From contig NZ_JARUBP010000001.1 in assembly GCF_029626225.1 (NCBI RefSeq), positions 2,170,001 through 2,234,000 of the forward strand: a stretch of DNA of 64,000 nucleotides. The letters run 5' to 3'. Under the pieces are notes generated by a model. The model was not told the origin of the DNA, made no database searches, and worked only from the letters and a program-made list of their open reading frames with translations. The stretch comes from Asanoa sp. WMMD1127. GTDB taxonomy: Bacteria > Actinomycetota > Actinomycetes > Mycobacteriales > Micromonosporaceae. Position numbers and translations under genes: made by a program. Of this stretch, positions 6,645 to 15,270 are shown one piece after another (position 1 is the first letter of the stretch; each line of letters starts with the position of its first letter).

Positions 6645-8486
6645 ATGACGCACTACAAGAGCAACCTGCGCGACATCGAGTTCAACCTCTTCGAGGTCTT
6701 CGGCGCCGGTCAGGTCCTCGGTCAGGCGCCGTTCGCCGACATCGACGCCGACACGGCCCGCAACTTCCTGGTCGAGCTCGACCGGTTCGCCCGCGAAGAC
6801 CTGGCGGCCAGCTACACCGACAGCGACCGCAACCCGCCGGTGTTCGACCCGGCCACCCACAGCGCGCCGCTGCCCGAGGCCTTCCGCCGCTCGTACCACC
6901 GCTTCATGGACGCCGAGTTCTGGCGCCTAGACCTGCCGACGGAGCTCGGCGGCACCTCCGCGCCGCGCGCCCTGTGGTGGTCGCTGGCCGAGCTGATCCT
7001 GGGCTCCAACGCGCCGATCTGGATGTACGCGTCCGGCCCGTCGTTCGCGACCACGCTGCACCGCGAGGGCACCGACCGGCAGAAGAAGTGGGCCGAGCTG
7101 TTCATCGAAAAGGGCTGGGCGTCGACCATGGTGCTCACCGAGCCCGACGCCGGCTCCGACGTGGGCGCCGGCCGCACCCGGGCCGTCCCGCAGCCCGACG
7201 GCTCGTGGCACATCGAGGGCGTCAAGCGGTTCATCACCTCCGGCGAGCACGACCTGAGCGAGAACATCGTCCACTACGTGCTGGCCCGCCCGGTCGGCGT
7301 CGAGGGCGTCGGCGGTCCGGGCACCAAGGGCCTGTCGCTGTTCGTCGTGCCGAAGTTCCACTTCGACGAGGAGACCGGTGAGCTCGGCGAGCGCAACGGC
7401 GTGTTCGCCACCAACGTCGAGCACAAGATGGGCATCAAGGTCTCCAACACCTGCGAGCTGACCTTCGGCGAGCACGGCGTCCCGGCCAAGGGCTGGCTGA
7501 TGGGCGACGTCCACGAGGGCATCCGGCAGATGTTCCTGATCATCGAGTACGCCCGGATGATGGTCGGCACCAAGGCCATCGCGACGTTGTCGACGGGCTA
7601 CCTCAACGCGCTGGACTACGCCAAGGAGCGCGTGCAGGGCGCCGACCTCCTGCGCCAGGCCGACAAGGCCGCGCCGCGGGTCACCATCGCGCACCACCCG
7701 GACGTACGCCGGTCGCTGATGCTGCAGAAGTCGTACGCCGAGGGCATGCGCGCTCTGGTGGTCTACACCGCGAGCTGGCAGGACAAGATCAAGCTGGCCG
7801 CGCACGCCGGCGACGCCGAGGCGGAGAAGCTGGCCAAGCGGGTCAACGACTTCCTGCTGCCGATCGTCAAGGGTCTCGGCTCGGAGCGGGCCTACGAGCT
7901 GCTCGGCTCGGAGTCCCTGCAGACCTTCGGCGGTTCGGGCTTCCTGCAGGACTACCCGCTGGAGCAGTACGTCCGCGACGCGAAGATCGACACCCTCTAC
8001 GAGGGCACGACCGCGATCCAGAGCCTCGACCTGGTGTTCCGCAAGATCGTCAAGGACCAGGGCGGCGCGCTGATGGCCGTGGCCGGCGAGATCCAGCAGT
8101 TCATCGAGTCCGAGGGCGGCAACGGCCAGCTCAAGGAGGAGCGGCTCGCGCTGGGCAAGGCGCTGGTCGAGGCCCAGACCATGCTGGGCGTGATGACCGG
8201 CTGGCTCGGCGAGGCGGCCACCGACCCGCGGGCGATCTACAAGATCGGCCTGTCGAGCCGGCGGTTCCTGCTCGCGGTCGGCGATCTGATCGTCGGCTGG
8301 CTCCTCCAGCGGCAGGCGGACGTGGCGCTGCGCAAGCTGGCCGAGGGCCCGGATGCCTTCTACACGGGCAAGGTCGCCGCCGCCCGGTTCTTCGCCCGCG
8401 AGGTGCTGCCCCGCCTCGGCGCCGACCGCCGCATCATCGAGAACACCACGCTCGACCTGATGGACCTCCCGGAGGAATCCTTCTAG
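6645..8486 (+). CDS. Acyl-CoA dehydrogenase, long form
   Basis: A 613-residue FAD flavoenzyme for the first step of fatty acid beta-oxidation. The N-terminal extension (residues 1-60), then the central flavin-binding segment with [10 protein letters not shown] and the ITSGEHD loop, then the helical C-domain with the catalytic glutamate in YEGTTAIQ. After that comes an extra C-terminal domain of about 140 residues, as in the long FadE class. It stands alone, 22 bp before a thioredoxin-NHL gene. Chain-length preference cannot be told. The operator-like repeat upstream suggests control by a lipid-responsive repressor. Confidence 0.93.
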   Translation: MTHYKSNLRDIEFNLFEVFGAGQVLGQAPFADIDADTARNFLVELDRFAREDLAASYTDSDRNPPVFDPATHSAPLPEAFRRSYHRFMDAEFWRLDLPTELGGTSAPRALWWSLAELILGSNAPIWMYASGPSFATTLHREGTDRQKKWAELFIEKGWASTMVLTEPDAGSDVGAGRTRAVPQPDGSWHIEGVKRFITSGEHDLSENIVHYVLARPVGVEGVGGPGTKGLSLFVVPKFHFDEETGELGERNGVFATNVEHKMGIKVSNTCELTFGEHGVPAKGWLMGDVHEGIRQMFLIIEYARMMVGTKAIATLSTGYLNALDYAKERVQGADLLRQADKAAPRVTIAHHPDVRRSLMLQKSYAEGMRALVVYTASWQDKIKLAAHAGDAEAEKLAKRVNDFLLPIVKGLGSERAYELLGSESLQTFGGSGFLQDYPLEQYVRDAKIDTLYEGTTAIQSLDLVFRKIVKDQGGALMAVAGEIQQFIESEGGNGQLKEERLALGKALVEAQTMLGVMTGWLGEAATDPRAIYKIGLSSRRFLLAVGDLIVGWLLQRQADVALRKLAEGPDAFYTGKVAAARFFAREVLPRLGADRRIIENTTLDLMDLPEESF

Positions 8487-8508
8487 CCGGCGCTGGCACG
8501 ATTGACGG

Positions 8509-10332
8509 GTGACTCCACGCGTACGGGCGCCCCAGCTGAAGGGCCGCGGTTGGCTCAACACCGGCGGCCGGGGACTGTCGATCGGCGATCTGCGCGGCAA
8601 GATCGTGCTGCTCGACTTCTGGACCTTCTGCTGCATCAACTGCCTGCACGTGCTCGACGAGCTGCGTCCGCTCGAGGAGAAGTACGGCGACGTGCTCGTC
8701 GTGATCGGGGTGCACTCGCCGAAGTTCGAGCACGAGCGTGACGCGGAGGCGTTGCGGGCCGCGGTGGAGCGCTACGAGGTGCACCACCCGGTGCTGGACG
8801 ACCCGGAGCTGGTCACCTGGGACCAGTACGCGGCCAAGGCCTGGCCCACGCTGACCGTCGTCGACCCCGAGGGTTACGTCGTGGCGACGATGGCCGGCGA
8901 GGGCCACGCCGAGGGGCTCGGCCGGCTGGTCGACGAGCTGGTCGCCACCCACGAGGCCAAGGGCACGCTGCACCGCGGCGACGGCCCTTACGTCGCGCCG
9001 GAGGCGGCGCACACGACGTTGCGCTTCCCGGGCAAGGCCGTCGTGCTGCCCGACGGCCACCTGCTGGTCTCGGACTCGTCCCGGCACTCGCTGGTGGAGC
9101 TCGAGGCCGACGGCGAGACCGTCGTGCGGCGGATCGGCACGGGCACCCGCGGGCGCGCCGACGGCGGCCCGGACAAGGCCGAGTTCGCCGAGCCGCAGGG
9201 CCTCTGCCTGCTGCCGCCGGAGCTCGCCTCCACCGTCGGCTACGACGTCGTCGTCGCCGACACCGTCAACCACCTGCTCCGCGGCCTCACGCTGGCCACC
9301 GGCGAGGTCGTCACCCTCGCCGGCAGCGGGCGGCAGTGGCGGTCGACCGTCGACGACCACGCGCACGACGCGCTGGCCAGCGACCTCTCCTCTCCTTGGG
9401 ACGTCGCCTGGTACGACGACCAGGTCGTCATCGCGATGGCCGGCATCCACCAGCTCTGGTGGTACGACCCGATCAAGCGCACCACCGGCGTCTACGCCGG
9501 CACCACGGTCGAGGCGCTGCGCGACGGCCCGCTGCCCGACGTCTGGATGGCCCAGCCCTCCGGCCTGTCCACCTCGGCCGACGGCCGCCGGCTGTGGGTG
9601 GCCGACAGCGAGACCAGCGCCCTGCGCTACGTCGAGGACGGCGCGCTGCACACCGCGGTCGGGCAGGGCCTGTTCGACTTCGGCCACATGGACGGGCCGG
9701 CCGACCAGGCGCTGCTGCAGCACCCGCTCGGCGTCTGCGCGCTGGCCGACGGGTCGGTGCTGGTCGCCGACACCTACAACGGCGCGGTGCGCCGCTTCGA
9801 CCCGGTCGCCGACGAGGTCTCGACGCTGGCCGACGGGCTGGCCGAGCCCAGCGACATCGTCGTCACCCCGGCCGGCGACCTGATCGTCGTCGAGTCGGCC
9901 GGGCACCGGTTGACGGCGCTCGCGGCCCGCGGTGCGACCGCGCCGGGCACCCGGCACCGCACCGAACGCCCGCCGACCGTGGTGGCCGCGGGCGAGGTCA
10001 CCCTCGACGTCATCTTCACGCCGGCGCCGGGCCAGAAGCTCGACGAGTCGTTCGGTCCGTCGACCCGGCTCACCGTTTCGGCGTCGCCGCCCGAACTGCT
10101 GCTCGAGGGCGACGGGGCGACCACCGACCTGAGCCGTCGCCTGGTCATCGCCGAGGGCGTCGACGGTGGCGTCCTCCAGGTGGTCGCCCAGGCCGCCACC
10201 TGCGACGCGGAGGCCGAGCACGCGGCCTGCCACCTGACCCGACAGGACTGGGGCGTCCCGATCAAGGTCAGCGCCGACGGTACGCAGCGTCTGGCGCTCG
10301 TCCTCCGCGGCCTCGACGAGACTCAGGCCTGA
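8509..10332 (+). CDS. Thioredoxin-like domain fused to NHL repeats
   Basis: A 607-residue protein, NHLRC2-like in layout. The N-terminal thioredoxin fold (residues 1-145) has the active site FCCINCLHV, i.e. CINC preceded by a further cysteine, and the cis-proline region AWPTLTVVD. An NHL beta-propeller follows from about residue 170 to 490, with repeated L-x-V-S/A-D-S/T segments such as LWVADSETSALR and VLVADTYNGAVRRF. A last beta-rich domain ends the protein. No signal peptide is visible, so it is probably cytosolic. Start GTG at 8509. Function of the bacterial family is not settled. Confidence 0.88.
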   Translation: MTPRVRAPQLKGRGWLNTGGRGLSIGDLRGKIVLLDFWTFCCINCLHVLDELRPLEEKYGDVLVVIGVHSPKFEHERDAEALRAAVERYEVHHPVLDDPELVTWDQYAAKAWPTLTVVDPEGYVVATMAGEGHAEGLGRLVDELVATHEAKGTLHRGDGPYVAPEAAHTTLRFPGKAVVLPDGHLLVSDSSRHSLVELEADGETVVRRIGTGTRGRADGGPDKAEFAEPQGLCLLPPELASTVGYDVVVADTVNHLLRGLTLATGEVVTLAGSGRQWRSTVDDHAHDALASDLSSPWDVAWYDDQVVIAMAGIHQLWWYDPIKRTTGVYAGTTVEALRDGPLPDVWMAQPSGLSTSADGRRLWVADSETSALRYVEDGALHTAVGQGLFDFGHMDGPADQALLQHPLGVCALADGSVLVADTYNGAVRRFDPVADEVSTLADGLAEPSDIVVTPAGDLIVVESAGHRLTALAARGATAPGTRHRTERPPTVVAAGEVTLDVIFTPAPGQKLDESFGPSTRLTVSASPPELLLEGDGATTDLSRRLVIAEGVDGGVLQVVAQAATCDAEAEHAACHLTRQDWGVPIKVSADGTQRLALVLRGLDETQA

Positions 10333-11081
10333 CCCGCGAACGGCGCCAGCGGGATGCCGGCGCCGGTGAGGGCGTCGCGGATCCGGCGGGCCAGGTCGGC
10401 CGCACCGCGCGTGTCGCTGTGCAGGCAGATCGACGCCACGCGCAGCGGGATCACCGAGCCGTCGACCGCGGTCACGGTGCCTTCGCGGGCCAGCCGCAGG
10501 GCCCGGTGCACGACCGCGTCCGGGTCGTCGACCACCGCGCCGGGTTGGCTGCGGGAGACCAGCCGGCCGTCCGGCTCGTACGCCCGGTCGGCGAAGCCCT
10601 CGGCGATCACGCTGAGGCCGGCGCCCACGGCGATCTCGGCCAGCGTGGAACCAGGCCCGCACAGCAGCGGCAGCGAACGGTCGTAGTCGCGGATCGCCGC
10701 GACCACCGCCGCCGCCTGGGCCTCGTCGACCGCGGCCACGTTGTAGAGCGCGCCGTGCGGCTTGACGTACCGGACCGCCTTGCCGGCCACCCGGCAGAAC
10801 GCGTCGAGGGCGCCGATCTGATAGATCACGTCGTCGCGCAGCTCGTCGAACGCGTAGTCGATCCGTCGCCGCCCGAACCCGACCAGGTCCCGGTAGCTCA
10901 CCTGGGCCCCCACGGCGACTCCCCGGGCCGCGGCCGTCGCGCAGACCCGCCGCATCGTCGCCGGATCGCCGCCGTGGAAGCCGCACGCGACGTTGGCCGA
11001 CGTGATCACGTCGAGCAGGGCGTCGTCGTCACCGAGCTTCCAGACGCCGAAGCCCTCGGCCATGTCAGCGTTCAGGTCCAT
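10323..11081 (-). CDS. pxpA: 5-oxoprolinase subunit A (LamB/YcsF family)
   Basis: A 252-residue subunit of the PxpABC 5-oxoprolinase, which opens 5-oxoproline (a damage product of glutamine/glutamate) to glutamate using ATP. The family signature is complete: MDLNADMAEGFG, then SANVACGFHGGDP, YVKPHGALYN and EGFADRAYEPDG. The ATG at 11081 lies inside the end of pxpC (17-base overlap), so translation is coupled. Its last 10 bases overlap the end of the convergent thioredoxin-NHL gene. The order here is pxpB-pxpC-pxpA. Confidence 0.95.
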   Translation of the reverse strand: MDLNADMAEGFGVWKLGDDDALLDVITSANVACGFHGGDPATMRRVCATAAARGVAVGAQVSYRDLVGFGRRRIDYAFDELRDDVIYQIGALDAFCRVAGKAVRYVKPHGALYNVAAVDEAQAAAVVAAIRDYDRSLPLLCGPGSTLAEIAVGAGLSVIAEGFADRAYEPDGRLVSRSQPGAVVDDPDAVVHRALRLAREGTVTAVDGSVIPLRVASICLHSDTRGAADLARRIRDALTGAGIPLAPFAGQA

Positions 11082-11904
11082 GAAATCTGACGGTACTGCC
11101 CGGGCGGGCCTGAGCCAGGGCGGTTACGTCGGTGACCACCGCGATCACCGGATATCCGCCGGTGGTCGGGTGGTCGGCCAGGAACACCAGCGGCTGACCG
11201 TCGGCCGGCACCTGCACCGCACCGAGCACGACGCCCTCGCTGGGCAACTCGCCGGCGTCCGCGCGGGCCAGCGCCGCGCCGGCCAGCCGGGCGCCGACGC
11301 GGTTGCTCTGCGGACTCACGGCGTACGCCGTGGTCAGCAGCGTCTCGACCGCCTCGGCGGTGAACCAGTCGTGCCGGGGCCCGAGCACCACCGGCAGCAC
11401 GATCTCCGCGGGGGCCGGCGGAGTTGCCTTCAGGCGAGCGACGGCCCCGACCGGCGACCCCACGCGGAGCAGGTCGCCGTCGCGGAGGCGGGGAGGGCCG
11501 AGGCCGGAGAGCGTGTCGGTCGAGCGGCTGCCGAGCACCGGTGGCACGTCGAGCCCGCCGGCGACCGCGACGTAGGAGCGCACTCCGGCCGTCGCCCGCC
11601 CGACGTCGACCAGGGCGCCCGCCGGCACCTCGACCGCCTCGTCCGGGCCGACCTCGGCGCCGTCGACGCGGACCCGCGCGGTCGCGCCGGTCACGGCGAT
11701 CGTCCCGTCCGCGACCAGCCGGAACGCGCAGCCGGTCAGCGTCGTCTCCAGGCCGGCCGCACCGGGCGGGTTGCCGACCAGCGCATTGGCCCGGCGCAGC
11801 GCCGGCCCGTCCAGGGCCCCGGACCGCGGGACGCCGAGATGCGCGTACCCGGGGCGACCGAGGTCCTGCACCGTCGTGAGCGCACCGGCGCGGACCACCC
11901 TCAT
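11065..11904 (-). CDS. pxpC: 5-oxoprolinase subunit C (biotin-dependent carboxyltransferase/KipA family)
   Basis: A 279-residue subunit of 5-oxoprolinase. Begins MRVVRAGALTTVQDLGRPGY, the standard opening of the KipA/PxpC family, followed by GVPRSGALDGPALRRAN and, near the C-terminus, PSEGVVLGAVQVP and LADHPTTGGYP. Its ATG overlaps the stop of pxpB as ATGA, which implies translational coupling. PxpB and PxpC form the ATP-using part that activates 5-oxoproline for PxpA. Confidence 0.95.
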   Translation of the reverse strand: MRVVRAGALTTVQDLGRPGYAHLGVPRSGALDGPALRRANALVGNPPGAAGLETTLTGCAFRLVADGTIAVTGATARVRVDGAEVGPDEAVEVPAGALVDVGRATAGVRSYVAVAGGLDVPPVLGSRSTDTLSGLGPPRLRDGDLLRVGSPVGAVARLKATPPAPAEIVLPVVLGPRHDWFTAEAVETLLTTAYAVSPQSNRVGARLAGAALARADAGELPSEGVVLGAVQVPADGQPLVFLADHPTTGGYPVIAVVTDVTALAQARPGSTVRFHGPER

Positions 11905-12506
11905 GCCCGCACCAGCCGGACCCGCGTGCCGGGCGTGAGCAGGGCGGGCGGCTCTCGGTCGACGTCGAACAGGGTGACCTCGGTGCGGCCGACCAGCTGC
12001 CATCCGCCCGGGGACGCGGTGGGATAGATGCCGGCGTAGGGGCCGGCCAGGCCGACCGAGCCGGCCGGCACCGACGTGCGGGGCGAGGCGAGCCGGGGCA
12101 CCGACAGCGACGGCGGCAGCCCGGTCAGATAGCCGAAGCCCGGAGCGAAGCCGCAGAACGCGACGCGGAACTCGGTGGCGGCCAGACGCGAGATCACCGT
12201 GGGTACGGGCAGCGACCACAGCGCGCCGACGGCCTCGAGGTCCGGTCCGTCGTACACCACAGGTATGGAAAGGAGATCGCCCGACGATTCCGCCGCTGCC
12301 GGCGGCGGCGCCCAACTGGTGACCAGCGAGGCCGCCCGCGGGTCGATGCCGTCGAGCAGCACCGTGCGCGCCCCCGGGACGATTTCGGTCACCGCCAACT
12401 CGCCCGCGGCCCGGCGCCGCCACAGCTCCGCCCGCCAGGACTCGACCTCGTCCGGTGGGCACTCGATCAGGAGTCCGGTCGCGCCGACCCGATGGATGCG
12501 CAGCAC
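11901..12506 (-). CDS. pxpB: 5-oxoprolinase subunit B (allophanate hydrolase subunit 1/KipI family)
   Basis: About 201 residues of the PxpB/KipI family. The family core FCGFAPGFGYLTGLPP, followed by RTSVPAGSVGLAG and PGGWQLVGRT, is complete. I place the start at GTG 12506 because the family opens with a short strand like LRIHRVG; GTG at 12542 gives 12 more residues without a better ribosome site. It is the first gene of the pxpBCA operon and is divergent from the hemolysin III gene, with about 95 bp between. Confidence 0.92.
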   Translation of the reverse strand: MLRIHRVGATGLLIECPPDEVESWRAELWRRRAAGELAVTEIVPGARTVLLDGIDPRAASLVTSWAPPPAAAESSGDLLSIPVVYDGPDLEAVGALWSLPVPTVISRLAATEFRVAFCGFAPGFGYLTGLPPSLSVPRLASPRTSVPAGSVGLAGPYAGIYPTASPGGWQLVGRTEVTLFDVDREPPALLTPGTRVRLVRA

Positions 12507-12601
12507 CGTTCCATTGTCGACGCGGCGCGTGGCAACCTTCACACCGGTGAAGCCGCGCGGACTTACAGACTCCTGTCAGCCCAGGTCGGTAGCCTGATCC
12601 G

Positions 12602-13282
12602 GTGACGACGTCCACCCGATCCCGGATGCGGCCCGTCGACCTCGGCAAGCCGCGCATGCGTGGCTGGTTGCACGCTTACGCGTCCTTTGTCGCGGTCGTG
12701 GCCGGGGTCGTGCTCTGCGCTATCGCGGCGACCCGCCCGGGCTGGTCCCCGTTGGTCAGCTGCGTCGTCTACAGCATCACCGTGTGTGCGCTGTTCGGCA
12801 CCAGCGCGTTATATCACCGCCGCGTCTGGTCGGAGCGCGGCTACCAGGTCATGCGCCGGCTCGACCACTCGATGATCTTCATCTTCATCGCGGGCACCTA
12901 CACGCCGTTCTGCGTGCTGCTGCTGCCGACCCGCACAGCGACGATCATCCTGGGCATCGTCTGGGCCGGTGCCGTGGGCGGGGTGATGCTCAAGCTTTTA
13001 AGACCGCACGGTTCGCGGTGGCTGTCGGCGCCCCTCTACCTCGCGCTCGGCTGGGTCGCCCTGGCCGTCCTGCCCGACATCGCCCGCAACGGCGGGCTGG
13101 CCTGCCTGTTGCTGCTGCTCGCGGGCGGCGTGGCCTACACGGTCGGCGCGATCTTCTATGCGATGCGGCGCCCCAATCCCTGGCCGACCGTCTTCGGCCA
13201 CCACGAGTTCTTCCACGCCTGCACGCTGATCGCGGCCATCTGCCACCACGTCGCGATCTACCTGGCCCTGTTCGCCACATAG
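12602..13282 (+). CDS. Hemolysin III / PAQR-type membrane protein
   Basis: A 226-residue integral membrane protein with seven predicted membrane segments. Family motifs are present: TSALYHR, LDHSMIFIFIAGTYTPF and, at the end, HHEFFHACTLIAAICHH. The Ser-His, Asp and His residues are the metal site of the PAQR/alkaline ceramidase-like superfamily, so a hydrolase activity in the membrane is possible; the name hemolysin is historical. Start GTG at 12602, probably leaderless or with a weak site. A strong bidirectional terminator follows directly. Confidence 0.9.
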   Translation: MTTSTRSRMRPVDLGKPRMRGWLHAYASFVAVVAGVVLCAIAATRPGWSPLVSCVVYSITVCALFGTSALYHRRVWSERGYQVMRRLDHSMIFIFIAGTYTPFCVLLLPTRTATIILGIVWAGAVGGVMLKLLRPHGSRWLSAPLYLALGWVALAVLPDIARNGGLACLLLLLAGGVAYTVGAIFYAMRRPNPWPTVFGHHEFFHACTLIAAICHHVAIYLALFAT

Positions 13283-13313
13283 TTGTGGCCCCCCGCCAGG
13301 TGGGGGGCCACAA
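13283..13313. terminator. Bidirectional hairpin terminator
   Basis: Perfect 12-bp stem TTGTGGCCCCCC / GGGGGGCCACAA with a 7-base loop, placed between two convergent genes. The A/T ends of the arms give a short U-run in both directions. Confidence 0.85.
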
Positions 13314-13325
13314 GACTATTGAGCG

Positions 13326-13625
13326 TCAGTACGCGCGATCGTCGCGCCGCACCTCGTGGTACTCCTCGACCCGGCCCTGGGCGGGCGGGGGCGGCGGAGC
13401 CGCGGGGCTGTAGGGCGGGGCGGGGGGAGTGGCGCGGGTGTCCCGCACGACGGTGGTCCGCCGGCGGCTCTGCCAGAACCACGTGGTCAGGAGCAAACCG
13501 ACGAGGCCGGCCAGCATGAGCACCACGCCAACCACGTCGAGGTCGAGCCAGCCCACGTTGACGTCCAGCGCGAACGTGAAGATCGCCCCGACGGCGATGA
13601 GGAAGATGCTGCCACCAATGCCCAC
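13326..13625 (-). CDS. DUF6458 family membrane protein
   Basis: A 99-residue protein with two membrane segments: GIGGSIFLIAVGAIFTFAL (2-20) and VVGVVLMLAGLVGLLLTTW (31-49), linked by an aromatic/acidic turn (DVNVGWLDLD). A cytosolic or external tail is proline-rich and charged. This is the pattern of the small actinobacterial DUF6458 family; the function is unknown. GTG at 13625 has AAGGAGG 8 bases upstream. It is convergent to the hemolysin III gene and divergent from the SixA-like gene. Confidence 0.8.
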   Translation of the reverse strand: MGIGGSIFLIAVGAIFTFALDVNVGWLDLDVVGVVLMLAGLVGLLLTTWFWQSRRRTTVVRDTRATPPAPPYSPAAPPPPPAQGRVEEYHEVRRDDRAY

Positions 13626-13715
13626 TGTGGTCGCCTCCTTCGTGATGCGTAGAGCGGGCGGGCACAGTCCGTCTTACCCATGTGCGCCGGAGCCCAATCA
13701 GGCAAGCTGTCAGGC

Positions 13716-14222
13716 ATGACGGAGCGGAGGATCCTGCTGGTCCGGCACGCCAAGGCCGACCGGCCCGAGGGCGTCGCCGACGTGGACCGCCCGCTCACCC
13801 CGCGCGGGCACGCCGACGCGGGTGCGGTCGGCGCCTGGCTGGCGCACCGTGGCTACCGGCCCGAGCTGGTGATCTGCTCGCCGGCGAAGCGCACCCGGCA
13901 GACCTGGCACGGCATCGCGCTCGGGTTGGCCGACGCGGCCGGCGCCGAGGCGCCGTCACCGGAGGTCGACTACCGTCCCGAGGTCTACGACGGCGAGGCC
14001 CCGGAGTTCCTCGAGCTGCTCCAGGGCGTCGACGACGCGGTCGGCACCGTCATGGTCATCGGGCACAACCCGTCGGTGTCGGTCGTGTCCGAGCTGCTCG
14101 ACCCCGAGAACGGCGCCGACCTGCGTACGAGCGGGATCGCCGCCCACGGCTTCGAGGGCGCGTGGGACCAGGCCGGCCCGGGTCGCGCGCCGCTGATCGA
14201 GACGCACACCGCCCGCGGTTAG
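13716..14222 (+). CDS. SixA-like phosphohistidine phosphatase
   Basis: A 168-residue histidine phosphatase of the short SixA type. The catalytic LVRHAKAD motif opens the protein, followed by RPLTPRGHADA, CSPAKRTRQTW and the second catalytic histidine in VIGHNPSVS. SixA-like enzymes remove phosphate from phosphohistidine or small phosphate esters; the target here is unknown. ATG at 13716 is preferred because the RHG motif then lies at residue 10. The stop codon overlaps that of the convergent proline-rich gene by three bases. Confidence 0.88.
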   Translation: MTERRILLVRHAKADRPEGVADVDRPLTPRGHADAGAVGAWLAHRGYRPELVICSPAKRTRQTWHGIALGLADAAGAEAPSPEVDYRPEVYDGEAPEFLELLQGVDDAVGTVMVIGHNPSVSVVSELLDPENGADLRTSGIAAHGFEGAWDQAGPGRAPLIETHTARG

Positions 14223-14857
14223 GGGGTGCCCGGCGGCCGCCACTGGGGTCGCAGCACGGCCGGCGGGCGGTCCCAGAGCTTGCGGATGACCGGCGGGCGG
14301 GGCGCTCGGAGCCGCGGCGGCCGGACCGGCGGCGGGGCGAGCCGCGGGACCTGTGGCCTGCGTACCCGTGGGCGATGGGGGATTTCGACATCGCGGACGA
14401 TCCGCTGCGGCCGCACCCGTGGCCGGGTCGGCCGATGCTTCGGCGCGGGGCATTTCGGCCGGTGGGCGCGCTCGGCGGCGCGGGCGGGCGGCCCGGCGGC
14501 GGCGCGCGCCGGCCGGGGGACCCGCTGCCGCACCGGCTCGCGCGCGGGCGCGGCGGCACCGGTCGGCGCCGGTGCGGTGGCCAGCGGCACGGGCGGCTCG
14601 ACCACTCCCGGCCGGATCGGGATGACCACGACCGGCCCGGGCGACGGCGGCGGGATGAACGGCGTGGTCCCACCGAACTCGTCGCCGGCCACCGCGTCAC
14701 CGACGGACCCGGCGCCGGGACCGATCGCGGCCAGGATGGGCAGCGACGACGTCACCGCCAGGGCCAGCACGATCAGGGCATAGCGGCGGCCCGGGCCGCT
14801 CAGGCCGGCGGTGCGATGTCGGCCGCCCGGCGGCGGCCAGGGGGCGTGGTCGGGCAC
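14219..14857 (-). CDS. Membrane protein with basic proline-rich tail, unknown
   Basis: A 212-residue protein I do not recognise. A short cytosolic start (MPDHAPWPPPGG) leads to one membrane segment (YALIVLALAVTSSLPILAAI, about 26-45). The rest is low-complexity Pro/Arg/Ala, strongly basic, with repeated R-P-x units, probably outside the membrane. GTG at 14857 has GAGGAG 8 bases upstream, which is the main evidence for a real gene. A basic external tail could bind wall polymers or nucleic acid; this is speculation. Confidence 0.6.
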   Translation of the reverse strand: MPDHAPWPPPGGRHRTAGLSGPGRRYALIVLALAVTSSLPILAAIGPGAGSVGDAVAGDEFGGTTPFIPPPSPGPVVVIPIRPGVVEPPVPLATAPAPTGAAAPAREPVRQRVPRPARAAAGPPARAAERAHRPKCPAPKHRPTRPRVRPQRIVRDVEIPHRPRVRRPQVPRLAPPPVRPPRLRAPRPPVIRKLWDRPPAVLRPQWRPPGTP

Positions 14858-15270
14858 GACCGAAACTCCTCGTCTGCAGACAAGACGCGGCGAAGAACCG
14901 GGGTAAAGAGTCCTATTCGGTCATCGCGTCCGGCCACCAGGGTTGCGCAGTTACGCTCGGTTTGCCAGTCATCTACAGCGTGTCTATGTGCCAACTTCAA
15001 CAAAGCGTTTACCAGGCAGGGTCGATCATGGAGAGTGTCAACCAGCCTGTGGGACCGCCCCCGGCAATGCGAGGATGGAGACGACGGCAACGTGGCCGTG
15101 GCCTCAAGCACATCCCTGCGGCGGGCACGGAACGCGATGTCGGCTCCCAACCGCGCGGCGGCCCCACCGGGTCAGGCGCGGTGAGGTAGGGCCGGTCGGC
15201 GAAGCCGGCGGGCGACGAAGCTGCGCGGTCGGGACACCCCCGGCACCGCACCACAGACAGGGAGACACGG
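14858..15270. other. 413-bp intergenic region before the 2-oxo acid dehydrogenase operon
   Basis: No convincing gene. It holds the promoter of the minus-strand proline-rich gene and that of the dehydrogenase operon. It has a lower-GC patch at about 14880-15030, which is where promoters would be expected. I see no clear riboswitch or tRNA. The last bases give GGGAG 6 bases before the E1alpha ATG. Confidence 0.5.

Noticed and set aside
8434-10986. An 850-codon open frame on the minus strand opposite the thioredoxin-NHL gene
   Set aside because: It is the third-position GC shadow of the real genes: composition is Arg/Gly/Ala-heavy with no family motif, and it runs across the ends of several genes.
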